Positions 33,947 to 44,400 of a stretch of 64,000 nucleotides of DNA are shown here, one piece after another. The notes beneath the pieces were generated by a model. It did no database searches, had not been told where the DNA came from, and saw only the letters and a list, made by a program, of their open reading frames with translations. The DNA is from JBIICS01 sp044238735 (GTDB lineage Bacteria; Bacteroidota; Bacteroidia; UBA4408): positions 1-64,000 of the forward strand of contig JBIICS010000001.1 in the NCBI GenBank assembly GCA_044238735.1, written 5' to 3'. A program made the translations under genes and the position numbers. Numbering within the stretch: position 1 is the stretch's first letter; every line of letters begins with the position of its first letter.

Positions 33947-33951
33947 AATTG

Positions 33952-34440
33952 ATGCGCAATTTATTTATTTTTCTTGTTATCATTTCCTTTTTTGGAGCAT
34001 CCTGCATAAAACGGAAGGAGTTCCCGAACGAGCCTATAATAAAATATCTCGATTTTATTCAGACGAAAGATACTGCCTATTTGCGTTTCTCATTTACAGA
34101 TGGAAATGGCGATTTAGGCCTTGACCAAGCGGATACGTTAAGTCCGTTCGAAATAAAAGGAAGTAATTATTACAATGTTTATATTAAGTATTTTGAGAGG
34201 GTTAATGGTGCGTTTAAGGAAATATCGCTTTCTGCGCCCTATAATTATCGTTTTAAAAGGATAAGCTCGCCGGGCAGGTCTAAAGCGCTGGAAGGCGAAA
34301 TGAAAATTAAAATTCCGGCTCCATATTACAGTCCATTATTGGAACCGGGCGATACAGTTAAATATGAATTTTATATAAAAGATCGCACATTAAATTCAAG
34401 CAATACGGAAAGTACCGGTCCTGTGATAATTCAATATTAA
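33952..34440 (+). CDS. Putative lipoprotein, DUF-type, 162 residues
   Basis: The start is at 33952 (MRNLFIFLVIISFFGASC); the open frame extends to 33901, into the divergent gene. The lipobox GASC, cleaved before Cys, predicts an outer- or inner-membrane lipoprotein. The mature part resembles small Bacteroidota lipoproteins with a beta-sandwich: EFPNEPIIKYLDFIQTKDTA, DGNGDLGLDQADT, then FEFYIKDRTLNSSN. DGNGDLG looks like a calcium-binding loop. The function is unknown. It is followed by 3 bases to the carbonic-anhydrase-like gene. Confidence 0.72.
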   Translation: MRNLFIFLVIISFFGASCIKRKEFPNEPIIKYLDFIQTKDTAYLRFSFTDGNGDLGLDQADTLSPFEIKGSNYYNVYIKYFERVNGAFKEISLSAPYNYRFKRISSPGRSKALEGEMKIKIPAPYYSPLLEPGDTVKYEFYIKDRTLNSSNTESTGPVIIQY

Positions 34441-34443
34441 TTT

Positions 34444-34956
34444 ATGGCTTTAGTAAAACCTGTAAACGGCATATCGCCGCGATTTGGAAAAAATTGTTAT
34501 TTAGCTGAAAACGCAACTGTTGTAGGAGATGTAGAAATGGGCGACGATTGCAGTATTTGGTTTAATGCTGTTGTAAGAGGAGATGTTAACAGTATTAAAA
34601 TGGGTAATAAGGTTAACATCCAAGACGGTGCGGTTATTCATTGCACATATCAAAAAACAAAAACCGATTTGGGGAATAACGTCTCGGTAGGGCATAATGC
34701 CATAGTTCATGGGTGTAAAGTACATGATAACGTATTAATCGGCATGGGTGCAATTGTAATGGATAATTGTGAAATTGGGAGTAATACCATTATAGCTGCC
34801 GGATCTGTTGTACTGGAAAACACTAAGGTTGATGCCGGTTGCATTTACGCCGGTGTACCCGCCAAAAAAGTTAAAGATATCTCGCAGGAATTAATAAGCG
34901 GGGAAATTGAGCGTATAGCCAACAACTATTTAATGTACTCGGGTTGGTTTAAATAA
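34444..34956 (+). CDS. Gamma-carbonic-anhydrase-like left-handed beta-helix protein
   Basis: A 170-residue protein of the YrdA/PaaY family with hexapeptide repeats throughout. The repeats VVGDVEMGDDCSIWFNAVVRGDV, KVNIQDGAVIHCT, VGHNAIVHGC and VLIGMGAIVMDN have the three His residues (in AVIHC, VGHNA and IVHGC) expected to bind the metal between subunits of a trimer. Members range from true carbonic anhydrases to acyl-CoA-linked proteins; the activity here is not determined. It lies 3 bases after the lipoprotein stop, so probably one transcript. Confidence 0.85.
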   Translation: MALVKPVNGISPRFGKNCYLAENATVVGDVEMGDDCSIWFNAVVRGDVNSIKMGNKVNIQDGAVIHCTYQKTKTDLGNNVSVGHNAIVHGCKVHDNVLIGMGAIVMDNCEIGSNTIIAAGSVVLENTKVDAGCIYAGVPAKKVKDISQELISGEIERIANNYLMYSGWFK

Positions 34957-34987
34957 TCTTCTCGTTTTTAACATATAAATCATCGTT

Positions 34988-36289
34988 TTACCTTATAAAC
35001 GATGCAATATCTTTAATTACGTGTTCTTCTATATGTGAGGCCGAATCATAATCAGTGGGGATTCCCTTTCCTTTCATAAATAAATGATACAGCCCTTCGT
35101 AGTATTTAAACTCTACTTTCGGGTTGTTCTTTAAAGCTTCCTTCCACATATTAAAATCGGTTTGTGTAACCTGATAATCCATAGAACCATTAATTACTAA
35201 TATATCAAGATTTTGGTTTTTTGAAATGCTTTGCAGAAGAGTAAGGGGGTTATAATAAGATAACTCCATCCAGTATGTGGTTGGTATATGCAAGGGAAGG
35301 TTTTCGCGGGGAGTTTGCAAAGTGAAGTTTTTATTTTTTATAAGATTAACCGAGATAGTAAGATCAGCCAATTTTCGCCTCTCATCGTTATCTAAAGAAT
35401 CTAATCCCAAAACATATGTATATTGTTCTAATAACAACTGTTCTAACGGTCTGGCTGGTGCCGCCATTAATATTATACCCTTTATTTTAATGGAGTTAAC
35501 TGCAATAGATGGGGCCATAAATCCACCAAAACTATGCCCCAATATATAAACGTTATCAACATCCACTCCCCCCTGTATTAAGGCTAGTCGGAGTGCGGCC
35601 TGGGCATCACTTACCACTTCTTTTGTGGGTGTATCGGTTAGGCTATCTTCCTTATAATTTAATGTGCGCTTATCATAACGTATTGTGCCTATACCCTGTT
35701 GGGCTAAACCAATTGCTATGTCTTTAAAAGGTTTATTTTTACCAATAGTTTCATCCATGTCGCCCGGACCGGAGCCGTGAACTAAAATCACACATGGAAA
35801 TTTCTTCTTATTTGGTTTAGTAAATAATGCTTTTAACTTTACGGGGCCGTTATTTATTTCAAGCGGAACTTCGCTATATTCACCTTTAAATGAATAACTA
35901 GGCATTTTATATTCGGTGGCATTTTGAATGGGGGCAAAAAACAAACCGACTAAATAACCCTCGTCATTAAAAGGGAGCCGAAGTTCCAACTGCATATTCT
36001 CAAAGGTAAAAACAGCGGTATAAAAATTCTTTGCAATCTCGGTGCGATTAATTGGCTGAGAAAATTCTTTAAGACTGCCCATTTGCTGTTTAACCTGTTG
36101 CCATACCGTACTTAACATTTGTGCGCTCATTTTTAGTTTAACGTCTTGGCTAAAAAAGTAATGAACAGAATCTGTTTTATCCTCTTTAAAGAATTTACAA
36201 ATACTTTGGCTTCGATTATTTAGATTAATTTCCTGAGCAAAATGTTGCAAAGTCAAAAAAATAAAAAGTACCACGCTATAAAACTTCAT
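34988..36289 (-). CDS. Exported alpha/beta hydrolase with DUF3887-like N-terminal domain
   Basis: A 433-residue protein with a signal peptide MKFYSVVLFIFLTLQHFAQ. The N-terminal region (about 20-115), including VWQQVKQQMGSLKEF, is DUF3887-like. The alpha/beta hydrolase domain (about 145-430) has LVHGSGPGDMDETIG, the nucleophile elbow YILGHSFGGF and a C-terminal His in YEGLYHLFM. The NGSMDY segment before it holds the likely Asp. The substrate is unknown, possibly esters or peptides in the periplasm. It is convergent with the gamma-CA gene and lies just downstream of the M43 protease gene transcribed in the same direction. Confidence 0.85.
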   Translation of the reverse strand: MKFYSVVLFIFLTLQHFAQEINLNNRSQSICKFFKEDKTDSVHYFFSQDVKLKMSAQMLSTVWQQVKQQMGSLKEFSQPINRTEIAKNFYTAVFTFENMQLELRLPFNDEGYLVGLFFAPIQNATEYKMPSYSFKGEYSEVPLEINNGPVKLKALFTKPNKKKFPCVILVHGSGPGDMDETIGKNKPFKDIAIGLAQQGIGTIRYDKRTLNYKEDSLTDTPTKEVVSDAQAALRLALIQGGVDVDNVYILGHSFGGFMAPSIAVNSIKIKGIILMAAPARPLEQLLLEQYTYVLGLDSLDNDERRKLADLTISVNLIKNKNFTLQTPRENLPLHIPTTYWMELSYYNPLTLLQSISKNQNLDILVINGSMDYQVTQTDFNMWKEALKNNPKVEFKYYEGLYHLFMKGKGIPTDYDSASHIEEHVIKDIASFIR

Positions 36290-36345
36290 CCCGCTTTTTT
36301 AAAAGAAAACAAATAAATCATAACGCTATAATTTTAAATATCCCA

Positions 36346-38373
36346 TTACTCGATAGAGAATCGCTTTACAACAGAATAATTGTTATAATTAATTCTAACT
36401 AAATATAACCCTTTACTTAACAAGCTTATGTCTAACTGTTGTTTATTTCCTTCAATGGCTCTGGTATTAATAATCTGCTTCCCTAATAGGTCTGAGACCT
36501 CGATATTATGAGGTTTAGAGTTCGCGCTATTAAACTCTATGTTAAGCACTTTAGAGGCTGGATTTGGATAAAGTATAAAATTATCTGTAATGCCTTCATT
36601 AATTCCCGTAACATTTGAATATAGATTGATATCATCTATATACAAGTTATTACCGGTATTATTGGTATACTCAAATTTAACAAGCACATTAGATGCATTT
36701 AATACATTGTTAATGGTAATTAATTCTGTTCTCCATTCATTGGGTTGAGGAATAAAAGCATTCGATTGATTAGGTGCTGTTGATAAATTATCACCATATT
36801 TAAAGTAACGCTGAAACCACGTTAAACCACAATTAGAACTTACAAGAACCCTTAAACGATTTTCTGACGCTGTTGTTTGCTGAGCATACGCTAACTTAAA
36901 GGATAAGGTTGGCGAAGGTATAGAAGACACATCTATACCGGGTGTTACAATAGCATCTACCTGATTTATTCCTTGAGATGCCCAGACGTTGTTGAGCGCT
37001 ATAGAACTATTTCCGCTTGCTGATACTGAATTATTTTGTTGAAAAGCAAAAGCATCATCGTTAATTACAGTTAGTTCCGATAGAGCCTGATTAAAGTCTT
37101 CAAATCCTTCTACATAATAATTTTGGTAAAGGGCCACATTATTAAGAACATTAATAAACTGATTTTTTTCAATACTATCTGTACCTGTAATGTTGCCCGA
37201 CTTAAGTTTTACTTTATACGTTCCGGGGACCGGATAAGTAATTTGAGGATTTTGTAGGTTAGATGTGGACGGGTTTCCTCCCTCAAATTCCCAATACCAG
37301 CTGTTAGCATCAGCGTTTGAGGATAGATCGGTAAACTTAACCAGAGATTGAGCACAAACGATTCGCTTATCCGAAGTAAAATCGGCGCGAGGAGAACAAG
37401 GCGCCGGATCATTAAAACGAATCTCGTCTGTACCGGTAGCAACAAGATTTTCTTCCTTCCATAAATTATTTCTATTTGCAATATTGCTGTTGAGTATACC
37501 AAGCATGCGCGACACTTGACCAACAGTAAACATTCTTCCGCAGTAAGAATACTCCATATAATTTTGAACATTTTCTATAACCCCGGGAGTGCATTTAATA
37601 CCGTTTACATTACAAGATACCCAACCTTCAGTAACAGGAGTATCGGATACTTCATCATCACCGCAGGATATCCCCGGATCGTTAGTATCTCCCCACACAT
37701 GTTGTAATTCTAAATAATGGCCCACTTCGTGGGTTAATGCTCTGGCTCTCGTATAATTACCGGTGCCAATAGATCCTACATAGTCAGCTAAAATAACTAT
37801 ACCGTCTATCTGTGGCCATCCATCTGCACTGGTAGGATAATACGCATAACCCGCGGCACCAAATGAGATTGACTTTACGGTCCAAATATTTAAATACTTA
37901 GAAGGATCCCACTGATTAAATTTTACATCATCCTCTCCTGTATTGGTCAATTCAGAAAAAACGTGATTTATGCCGTTGGTACAATTTCCTTGAGGATCTA
38001 TTTTTGCTAATCTGAATTCAATTGTGGAAACACCCTTTAAGTCCTTAAATGCAGGCACTATGTCTGCAGTATCTAAATTGGTAGCCTGAAAATCCTCGTT
38101 TAATATTCTAACCGCATCTCTTACTTGCTCATCCGATATATTCTCGCCCCCGTAAACATGCATAATATGAAAAACAACAGGTATAACCAGTGTTTGATTT
38201 GAATTAATCGAATTAGAGAAATTTCTATTTTTCTTTGCGGCGGCGGATGCTCTTAAGTTAGGATATTTTTTATAAAGCCTGTTCATGGCTTCCTGTTGCC
38301 CACAATGTTTAAGGTCTTGGGCTTTAATCTTTAATCCAACCATTAGAATCAGTAAAGAGAGTATATATTTCAT
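36346..38373 (-). CDS. M43 (pappalysin-type) zinc metalloprotease with PKD domain, T9SS type A
   Basis: The start is set at 38373 (MKYILSLLILMVGLKIKAQ), a signal peptide; the frame could start at a TTG at 38397, but that would precede it with charged residues. The product is 675 residues. The catalytic domain (about 65-300) carries the zinc motif HEVGHYLELQHVWGD, followed by the Met-turn region NYMEYSYCGRMFT. A PKD-like domain (about 345-415, RADFTSDKRIVCAQSLVKF and SWYWEFEGGN) and a beta-sandwich follow. The C-terminal 80 residues, with FILYPNPASKVLNIEFN and LVRINYNNYSVVKRFSI, form the type A sorting signal. Such enzymes are secreted and cleave extracellular proteins. Confidence 0.9.
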   Translation of the reverse strand: MKYILSLLILMVGLKIKAQDLKHCGQQEAMNRLYKKYPNLRASAAAKKNRNFSNSINSNQTLVIPVVFHIMHVYGGENISDEQVRDAVRILNEDFQATNLDTADIVPAFKDLKGVSTIEFRLAKIDPQGNCTNGINHVFSELTNTGEDDVKFNQWDPSKYLNIWTVKSISFGAAGYAYYPTSADGWPQIDGIVILADYVGSIGTGNYTRARALTHEVGHYLELQHVWGDTNDPGISCGDDEVSDTPVTEGWVSCNVNGIKCTPGVIENVQNYMEYSYCGRMFTVGQVSRMLGILNSNIANRNNLWKEENLVATGTDEIRFNDPAPCSPRADFTSDKRIVCAQSLVKFTDLSSNADANSWYWEFEGGNPSTSNLQNPQITYPVPGTYKVKLKSGNITGTDSIEKNQFINVLNNVALYQNYYVEGFEDFNQALSELTVINDDAFAFQQNNSVSASGNSSIALNNVWASQGINQVDAIVTPGIDVSSIPSPTLSFKLAYAQQTTASENRLRVLVSSNCGLTWFQRYFKYGDNLSTAPNQSNAFIPQPNEWRTELITINNVLNASNVLVKFEYTNNTGNNLYIDDINLYSNVTGINEGITDNFILYPNPASKVLNIEFNSANSKPHNIEVSDLLGKQIINTRAIEGNKQQLDISLLSKGLYLVRINYNNYSVVKRFSIE

Positions 38374-38485
38374 CTTTTTATTTATTAAGTGCTTCAAAAT
38401 TTATACGGGTTAATCTATGGGCCTAAATTTTGTGTAATAGTTGTGTGTTATTTATTTAAACAATTAAACTATTGTTGTGTTTAAA

Positions 38486-38944
38486 TCATTCTTTTCGAAA
38501 TCGTATCACTTCTACCCCAAACTTTCTCAGAAAATCAACTCCCTCATCAGAGGGTATTCCTTTATATTCTGCATAAGAATCTTTATAGTAAACTTTCTTT
38601 ATGCCGGAAGTTAGAATTATTCTTGCGCATGAAATACAGGGCGACAATGTAACATAAAGCGTGGCTCCTTCTAAGGTAACACTATTTTTCGCGGCGTATA
38701 ATATTGCATTCTGTTCTGCGTGAATAGCTAAAGAGCAACTACCCTTACTGTCGCGCGGACAACCTTCTTCTGGCCACTCCTCATCGCAGTTATGAGTTCC
38801 TGCCGGCGGACCATTATAACCCACAGAAACTATTCGGGTATCTTTAGTGATTACAGCTCCTACCTGCGCCTTAATGCAGTGCGATCGTGTAGCCAAATCA
38901 ATGGCTAGATTCATATATATCTCGTCGAAACTAAGCTTATTCAT
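38486..38944 (-). CDS. Deoxycytidylate (dCMP) deaminase
   Basis: A 152-residue zinc-dependent cytidine deaminase fold. HAEQNAI (zinc His75 and catalytic Glu77) and SPCISCARII (Cys103, Cys106) are the zinc and catalytic residues. It would convert dCMP to dUMP for thymidylate synthesis; ComEB is the Bacillus homologue. A Cys/Asp-rich insertion (DEEWPEEGCPRDSKG) with an added metal site is usual in dCMP deaminases. It stands alone, 100 bases downstream of the M43 gene start and in the same direction. Confidence 0.9.
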   Translation of the reverse strand: MNKLSFDEIYMNLAIDLATRSHCIKAQVGAVITKDTRIVSVGYNGPPAGTHNCDEEWPEEGCPRDSKGSCSLAIHAEQNAILYAAKNSVTLEGATLYVTLSPCISCARIILTSGIKKVYYKDSYAEYKGIPSDEGVDFLRKFGVEVIRFRKE

Positions 38945-39146
38945 AGTGTTTAAATTTAATTAAAAAATAAACGGGAATCCAAAGAAAATTGAGTAGTTAA
39001 GCCCATTTAAATACAAACTGTAGTAAAAGATTAGTCATTATGGTTTATTCTGTTGTGTCTTATTATAACTTTTAAAAATTAGCCAACCCTGTGTGCTGAA
39101 ATATCTGCCCGGCATTGTACTAACCATTAGACCGTTACACGCGTAT

Positions 39147-39623
39147 TTACTTAATAACAATTTCTCTTCTAATGCTCTGTTCAAGAGAAATAAAGGTTTC
39201 GGTTCGCTGAACCCCTTTAATGGCTTGAATCTTCTCGTTTAAAATTGTCCTCAGGTGAATAGTATCTTTACAAACGATTTTAGCAAACATACTATAAGCC
39301 CCGGTGGTATAGTGTAATTCTACTACTTCGTTTATTTTTTTAAACTTTGCAAGGGCATCAAGATATTCTGATCCCTTTTCTAAATATATCCCCATAAATG
39401 CGGTAATGTCGTAACCAATCTTAGACGGATCTACCTCGTAATGCGCGCCTTTTATAACGCCCATCTCCTTCAATTTTTTTATTCGCACGTGAATCGTTCC
39501 CCCCGAAACCACCAACTCTTTGGCAATATCCGTAAATGCAATTGTAGCATCCTTAATTAAGATGTTTAGTATCTGTTTATCGAGATTATCAAATTGATAA
39601 TTTTCTCCTTGATTTAATTCCAT
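39147..39623 (-). CDS. Lrp/AsnC-family transcription regulator
   Basis: The start is chosen at 39623 (MELNQGENYQFDNLDKQILNILIKD) because homology starts there; the frame opens at 39653. The product is 158 residues. The winged helix (about 12-75) has LDKQILNILIKDATIAFTDIAKEL and GGTIHVRIKKLKEMGVI. The RAM effector domain (about 80-150) has AFMGIYLEKGSEYLD and VVELHYTTGAYSMFAKI, where an amino acid would bind. It is divergent from asnB with 173 bases between the two ATGs, the same arrangement as AsnC with asnA/asnB elsewhere. Control of asnB by asparagine is inferred. Confidence 0.9.
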   Translation of the reverse strand: MELNQGENYQFDNLDKQILNILIKDATIAFTDIAKELVVSGGTIHVRIKKLKEMGVIKGAHYEVDPSKIGYDITAFMGIYLEKGSEYLDALAKFKKINEVVELHYTTGAYSMFAKIVCKDTIHLRTILNEKIQAIKGVQRTETFISLEQSIRREIVIK

Positions 39624-39697
39624 AAATTTTATTTTATTCAATAAATATATCAATTAAATATCATATTCGTAAAAATAAAGGTATTTGTTTAAAATAT

Positions 39698-39728
39698 TTG
39701 CAATAAAAAGGCGTTTATTATAAATTTG
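39698..39728 (+). promoter_or_regulatory. asnB promoter, TTG-N20-TAAATTTG
   Basis: TTG at 39698-39700 and TAAATTTG at 39721-39728 with 20 bases between match the Bacteroidota -33/-7 consensus exactly. Transcription start is expected near 39733, giving a 65-base leader that could hold an Lrp/AsnC binding site. Confidence 0.7.
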
Positions 39729-39796
39729 TGAAGAAATCATTAGAAATATTGATGATTTGATAATTAAAAACCCTTAACAATTAAAAAAAAGAAACC

Positions 39797-41419
39797 ATGT
39801 GTGGAATTTTAGGAACAACAGCAGTCAGAAGTAAAGAGTATATTTCTTCTCTTTCTTCCAGAATGAGTCATCGTGGGCCGGATGAACGCGAGGTGGTCAT
39901 CACCAAGTTGGGAGCCCTTAGTCATGAACGTTTGGCGATTGTAGATTTAAATACGGGTCGCCAGCCTATTCAGGGTACCCGTAATACCTGGGTAATTCAC
40001 AATGGTGAAATATATAACCATAAACAACTGCACGCCGAAGATTTAAAAGGAAAATACGCTTGCCGAACCACTTCAGATTCCGAAGTAATCGTTCATTTAT
40101 ACGAGGAATATGGAACACAGTTTTGCGACAAATTGGATGGAATATTTGCTTTTGTTGTAATGGACGAAGACAACGGTGTTGTAATGGCTGGTCGCGATCC
40201 TATAGGTGTTAAACCTCTTTATTATGGTTATGATAAAGATGGCAAAATTTGGTTTTCTTCAGAGATGAAAGTAATTATTGATGAGGTGGTAAAAGTAGAA
40301 ATCTTTCCTGCGGGGCACTATTATCATAACGAAAAAGGATTTGTAAAATATTATCATCCGAAATGGGACACATTGCCTGCGATTCAGAAAGACCCTACCG
40401 GATTAAGAGAACTTTTAACAAAAGCTGTTGAGAAACGTTTAATGTGTGATGTGCCTTTTGGTGTATTATTATCGGGTGGTTTAGATTCGAGCCTAATTGC
40501 CTCCATTGTTGCACGCAAACTAAAAGCAGAGGGTAAAGAAGTACATTCGTTTAGTATTGGTTTGTCGCCCGATGCTCCAGACTTAAAAGCAGCGCGCAAG
40601 GTAGCCGAATTTTTAGGGACTGTTCATCACGAAGTTTATTTTAGCATTGAAGAAGGAATAGCAATGGCCGATAAACTTATATGGCATCTCGAAAGTTATG
40701 ATGTTACTACATTGCGTGCCAGCACCCCCATGTATTTTCTAACTAAATACATCCGCGAAAAAGGATTTAAAATGGTTCTTTCTGGCGAAGGCGCCGATGA
40801 GGTGTTTGGTGGATATTTATATTTTTACAATGCTCCGTCATTAGCCGAATTCCAGGAAGAAACTAAACGCAGAGTAAAACTCTTGTATACCGCCGATGTG
40901 TTAAGAGCCGATAAATCAACAATGGCAAACGCTATTGAGGTGCGTGTTCCGATGTTAGACAAAGCTTTTCTTGAAAAATCGATTCAATTATCTCCCGAAC
41001 TAAAATTTCCTCGTCGTGCAAAAGGAGATGATAAAGGACAAATAGAAAAATATGTTTTAAGGGCTGCTTTTGATGATAAAGAAAACCCTTACTTGCCTGA
41101 TGATATTTTATGGAGACAAAAAGAACAATTTTCGGATGGTGTGGGTTATGGGTGGATTGACGGTTTTAAAGATTATTGCGAAAAAGCCGTATCTGATTCA
41201 GACTTTAAAAAGGCTGAACAATTATTTCCATACAACACTCCTCAAACTAAGGAAGCCTTTTATATACGTAGTATTTTCGAGAAACATTTTGGTAAAGCCG
41301 AAAGCGAAAAAACCGTATTTCCATGGATACCGAAATGGCAAGCAAATGCCGATCCAAGTGGAAGAGCAAACACTGTTCATGAACAAACTATTGAGGTTTT
41401 AAAAACAGAAAAAGTATAG
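39797..41419 (+). CDS. asnB: Asparagine synthase B (glutamine-hydrolysing)
   Basis: A 540-residue cytosolic enzyme that makes asparagine from aspartate, ATP and glutamine. Cys2 is the glutaminase nucleophile (MCGILGTTAV), with RLAIVDLNTG, HNGEIYNH, and the ATP loop LSGGLDSS at 225-232. The later segments MVLSGEGADEVFGGYLYF and VRVPMLDKAF are conserved in asnB. It is shorter than the 629-residue copy at 2399 and closer to Escherichia coli AsnB in length. It lies opposite an AsnC/Lrp regulator and 22 bases before pyruvate carboxylase, so it may be co-transcribed with an enzyme that supplies oxaloacetate, the aspartate precursor. Confidence 0.95.
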   Translation: MCGILGTTAVRSKEYISSLSSRMSHRGPDEREVVITKLGALSHERLAIVDLNTGRQPIQGTRNTWVIHNGEIYNHKQLHAEDLKGKYACRTTSDSEVIVHLYEEYGTQFCDKLDGIFAFVVMDEDNGVVMAGRDPIGVKPLYYGYDKDGKIWFSSEMKVIIDEVVKVEIFPAGHYYHNEKGFVKYYHPKWDTLPAIQKDPTGLRELLTKAVEKRLMCDVPFGVLLSGGLDSSLIASIVARKLKAEGKEVHSFSIGLSPDAPDLKAARKVAEFLGTVHHEVYFSIEEGIAMADKLIWHLESYDVTTLRASTPMYFLTKYIREKGFKMVLSGEGADEVFGGYLYFYNAPSLAEFQEETKRRVKLLYTADVLRADKSTMANAIEVRVPMLDKAFLEKSIQLSPELKFPRRAKGDDKGQIEKYVLRAAFDDKENPYLPDDILWRQKEQFSDGVGYGWIDGFKDYCEKAVSDSDFKKAEQLFPYNTPQTKEAFYIRSIFEKHFGKAESEKTVFPWIPKWQANADPSGRANTVHEQTIEVLKTEKV

Positions 41420-41441
41420 TTTTGCATTTTCTAAAATCAGT

Positions 41442-44400
41442 ATGACACCCATTAATAAAATTCTTGTTGCCAACAGAGGCGAAATAGCGATTAGGGTTTT
41501 TAGAGCCGCCGCCGAATTAAATATCAAAACTATAGCGGTCTATACATACGAGGATCGCTATAGTCTTCACCGTTACAAAGCAGATGAGGCTTTTCAGATT
41601 GGAAAAGATTCTGATCCCCTTAAACCCTACCTGGATGTAGATGAAATTGTAAAAGTAGCAAAACGCGAGAATGCCGATGCCATTCATCCTGGATATGGGT
41701 TTTTAAGCGAGAATGTTAAACTGGCAAAACGTTGTAAAGAAGAAGGAATTATTTGGATTGGCCCTGAACCCGAGGCAATGGCTCAACTAGGAGATAAAGT
41801 TTCGGCAAAAGAGGTTGCTATTAAAGCCGGTGTGCCTGTTATTAATGGTAGCGAAAAGAAACTGGTTGACTATAGTGTGGTTTTAGAAGAGGCTAATCGC
41901 ATTGGCTTTCCTTTAATTCTTAAAGCCTCTGCCGGTGGTGGAGGAAGGGGCATGCGCGTTATACGTAGTAAAGAAGATCTTGAAAAATCATTTAACGAAG
42001 CTCGTCGCGAAGCGGGTAATGCGTTTGGTGATGATACCATTTTTATTGAGCGTTTTGTAGAAAATCCTAAACATATAGAAGTACAATTATTAGGAGACAA
42101 ATATGGTCATTTAGTACACTTATTCGAAAGAGACTGTTCGCTTCAACGTCGTTTTCAAAAAGTAGTAGAAATTGCTCCGGCTCCAAGTTTAAAGCAGGAG
42201 ACAAAAAATAAACTATACGAGTACTCATTAAATATAGGAAAAACCGTTAATTATACCAATGCGGGAACCGTTGAATTTCTAGTTGATAAAGACGAAAATA
42301 TATTCTTTATTGAGGTTAATCCACGCATTCAGGTAGAACATACCGTTACCGAAGAAGTTACCGGTATAGACATTGTAAGAAGCCAAATCTTAATCGCTTC
42401 TGGAATCTCACTTACCAGTCCGGCTATTAATATTCAATCGCAAGAAAGCTTAGCCTGCAGAGGTTTTGCAATTCAATGCCGGGTAACTACAGAAGATCCT
42501 GAAAATGATTTTAAACCCGACTATGGAACTATTGTTGCTTATCGCAACGCCGGAGGTTACGGTATTAGAATTGATGAAGGTAGCTCTTACCCGGGAGTTA
42601 AAATCTCTCCTTTCTTCGATTCTATGTTAGCAAAAGTTACAGCAAAAGGCAGAACATTAAAAGGAACTGCTCAGCGCTTAAGAAGAGCCTTACTTGAATT
42701 TAGAATAAGGGGTGTAAAAACAAACATTCAGTTTCTGGAAAATGTAATTACACATCCAACTTTTGAGGAAGGTTTAGTTAACGTTAACTTTATTAATGAG
42801 CACCCCGAACTTTTTAAATTAACCAGAAAATACGATAGTGGAACACGCGTTCTTAAATACCTTGCTAATACTATTGTAAATGGTAACCCGGATATAAAAG
42901 TTATTGACGATAAAAAAATTTTTTCTAATCCCCCTTTATTAAACCCGGATACTGAATTAAAACCACAGCCGGGATCAAAGCAATTACTGGATAAATTAGG
43001 TGCATACGGTTTGGCAGAATGGTTAAAAAATTCGAAATCGATTCAATACACCGATTGTACCTTAAGAGATTCTCATCAGTCGTTATTCGCTACTAGAGCC
43101 CGAACCCGCGATATTCTTCCATATGCAAAGGCTTTTGCACAAAACCATCCTCAAACTTTTAGCCTTGAAGTATGGGGAGGAGCAACCTTTGATGTAGCAC
43201 TACGTTTTTTACACGAAGACCCATGGGAACGACTAAAACTTATTCGCGAAGCTGCCCCCAATATCTTGTTGCAAATGCTTATTAGAGGAAGCAATGCCAT
43301 TGGGTATACGGCGTATCCAAATAATCTGGTAGAACGATTCATTATAGAATCAAACCAGCAGGGTGTAGATATCTTCAGAATATTTGACTCGTTAAACAAC
43401 CTTGATAACATGTTGTTTAGTATTGATACGGTTGTAAACAAAACAAAAGGTATTGCAGAACCTTGTATCTGTTATACGGGTGATATACTCGATAAATCAA
43501 AAACAAAATACAATCTAAACTATTATATCGAACTAGCAAAACGAATAGAAGATAAAGGAGCGCACATTCTCGGTATAAAAGATATGGCCGGTCTTCTAAA
43601 GCCTTATGCCGCTGAACTACTGATTAGTGAATTAAAACAACATATTAATATTCCTATTCATCTTCATACGCATGATACGTCGGGCATTCAGTCTGCAACC
43701 TATATTAAAGCCATTGAGGCAGGAGTAGACGCGCTTGATACAGCAATAGCGTCTATGAGTGGCTTAACCTCTCAGCCTAATATGAATAGTTTGGTTGAAG
43801 CGCTGAAAGGCACTCCTCGACATCTGGAATACGATATGAACAGCTTGAACCAGCTGAGTAACTATTGGGAAACTGTTCGGGAATATTATTATCCTTTCGA
43901 AAGTGACTTAAAAGCTGGTACAGCAGAAGTTTATAAAAATGAAATACCCGGCGGCCAATATTCTAATCTTAAACCACAAGCTCAGTCTTTAGGTTTACTG
44001 CACCGTATGGACGATGTTAAGAAAGCATACGAAGAGGCTAACGAATTGTTTGGAGACATTGTTAAAGTAACTCCATCTTCCAAAGTTGTAGGTGATTTAG
44101 CCATGTTTATGGTGGCAAACAATTTAAATAAGGAAGATGTTTTAACTAAAGGAGAAACACTCTCATTCCCAGAATCTGTTAAAGGCATGCTAAAAGGAGA
44201 CCTTGGTCAACCCCACGGTGGATGGCCGGCTGAATTTCAGAAAATAGTTTTAAAAGGCGAATTGCCCTACACCGGCCTGCCTCATGTACACTTAAAATCA
44301 GTTGATTTTGATAAGGAGTTTGAAACTTTTTTAAATAAATACGACAAAAACTTAAGCTTTCTGGATTTTCTTTCTTACAAATTTTATCCTAAAGTATTTG

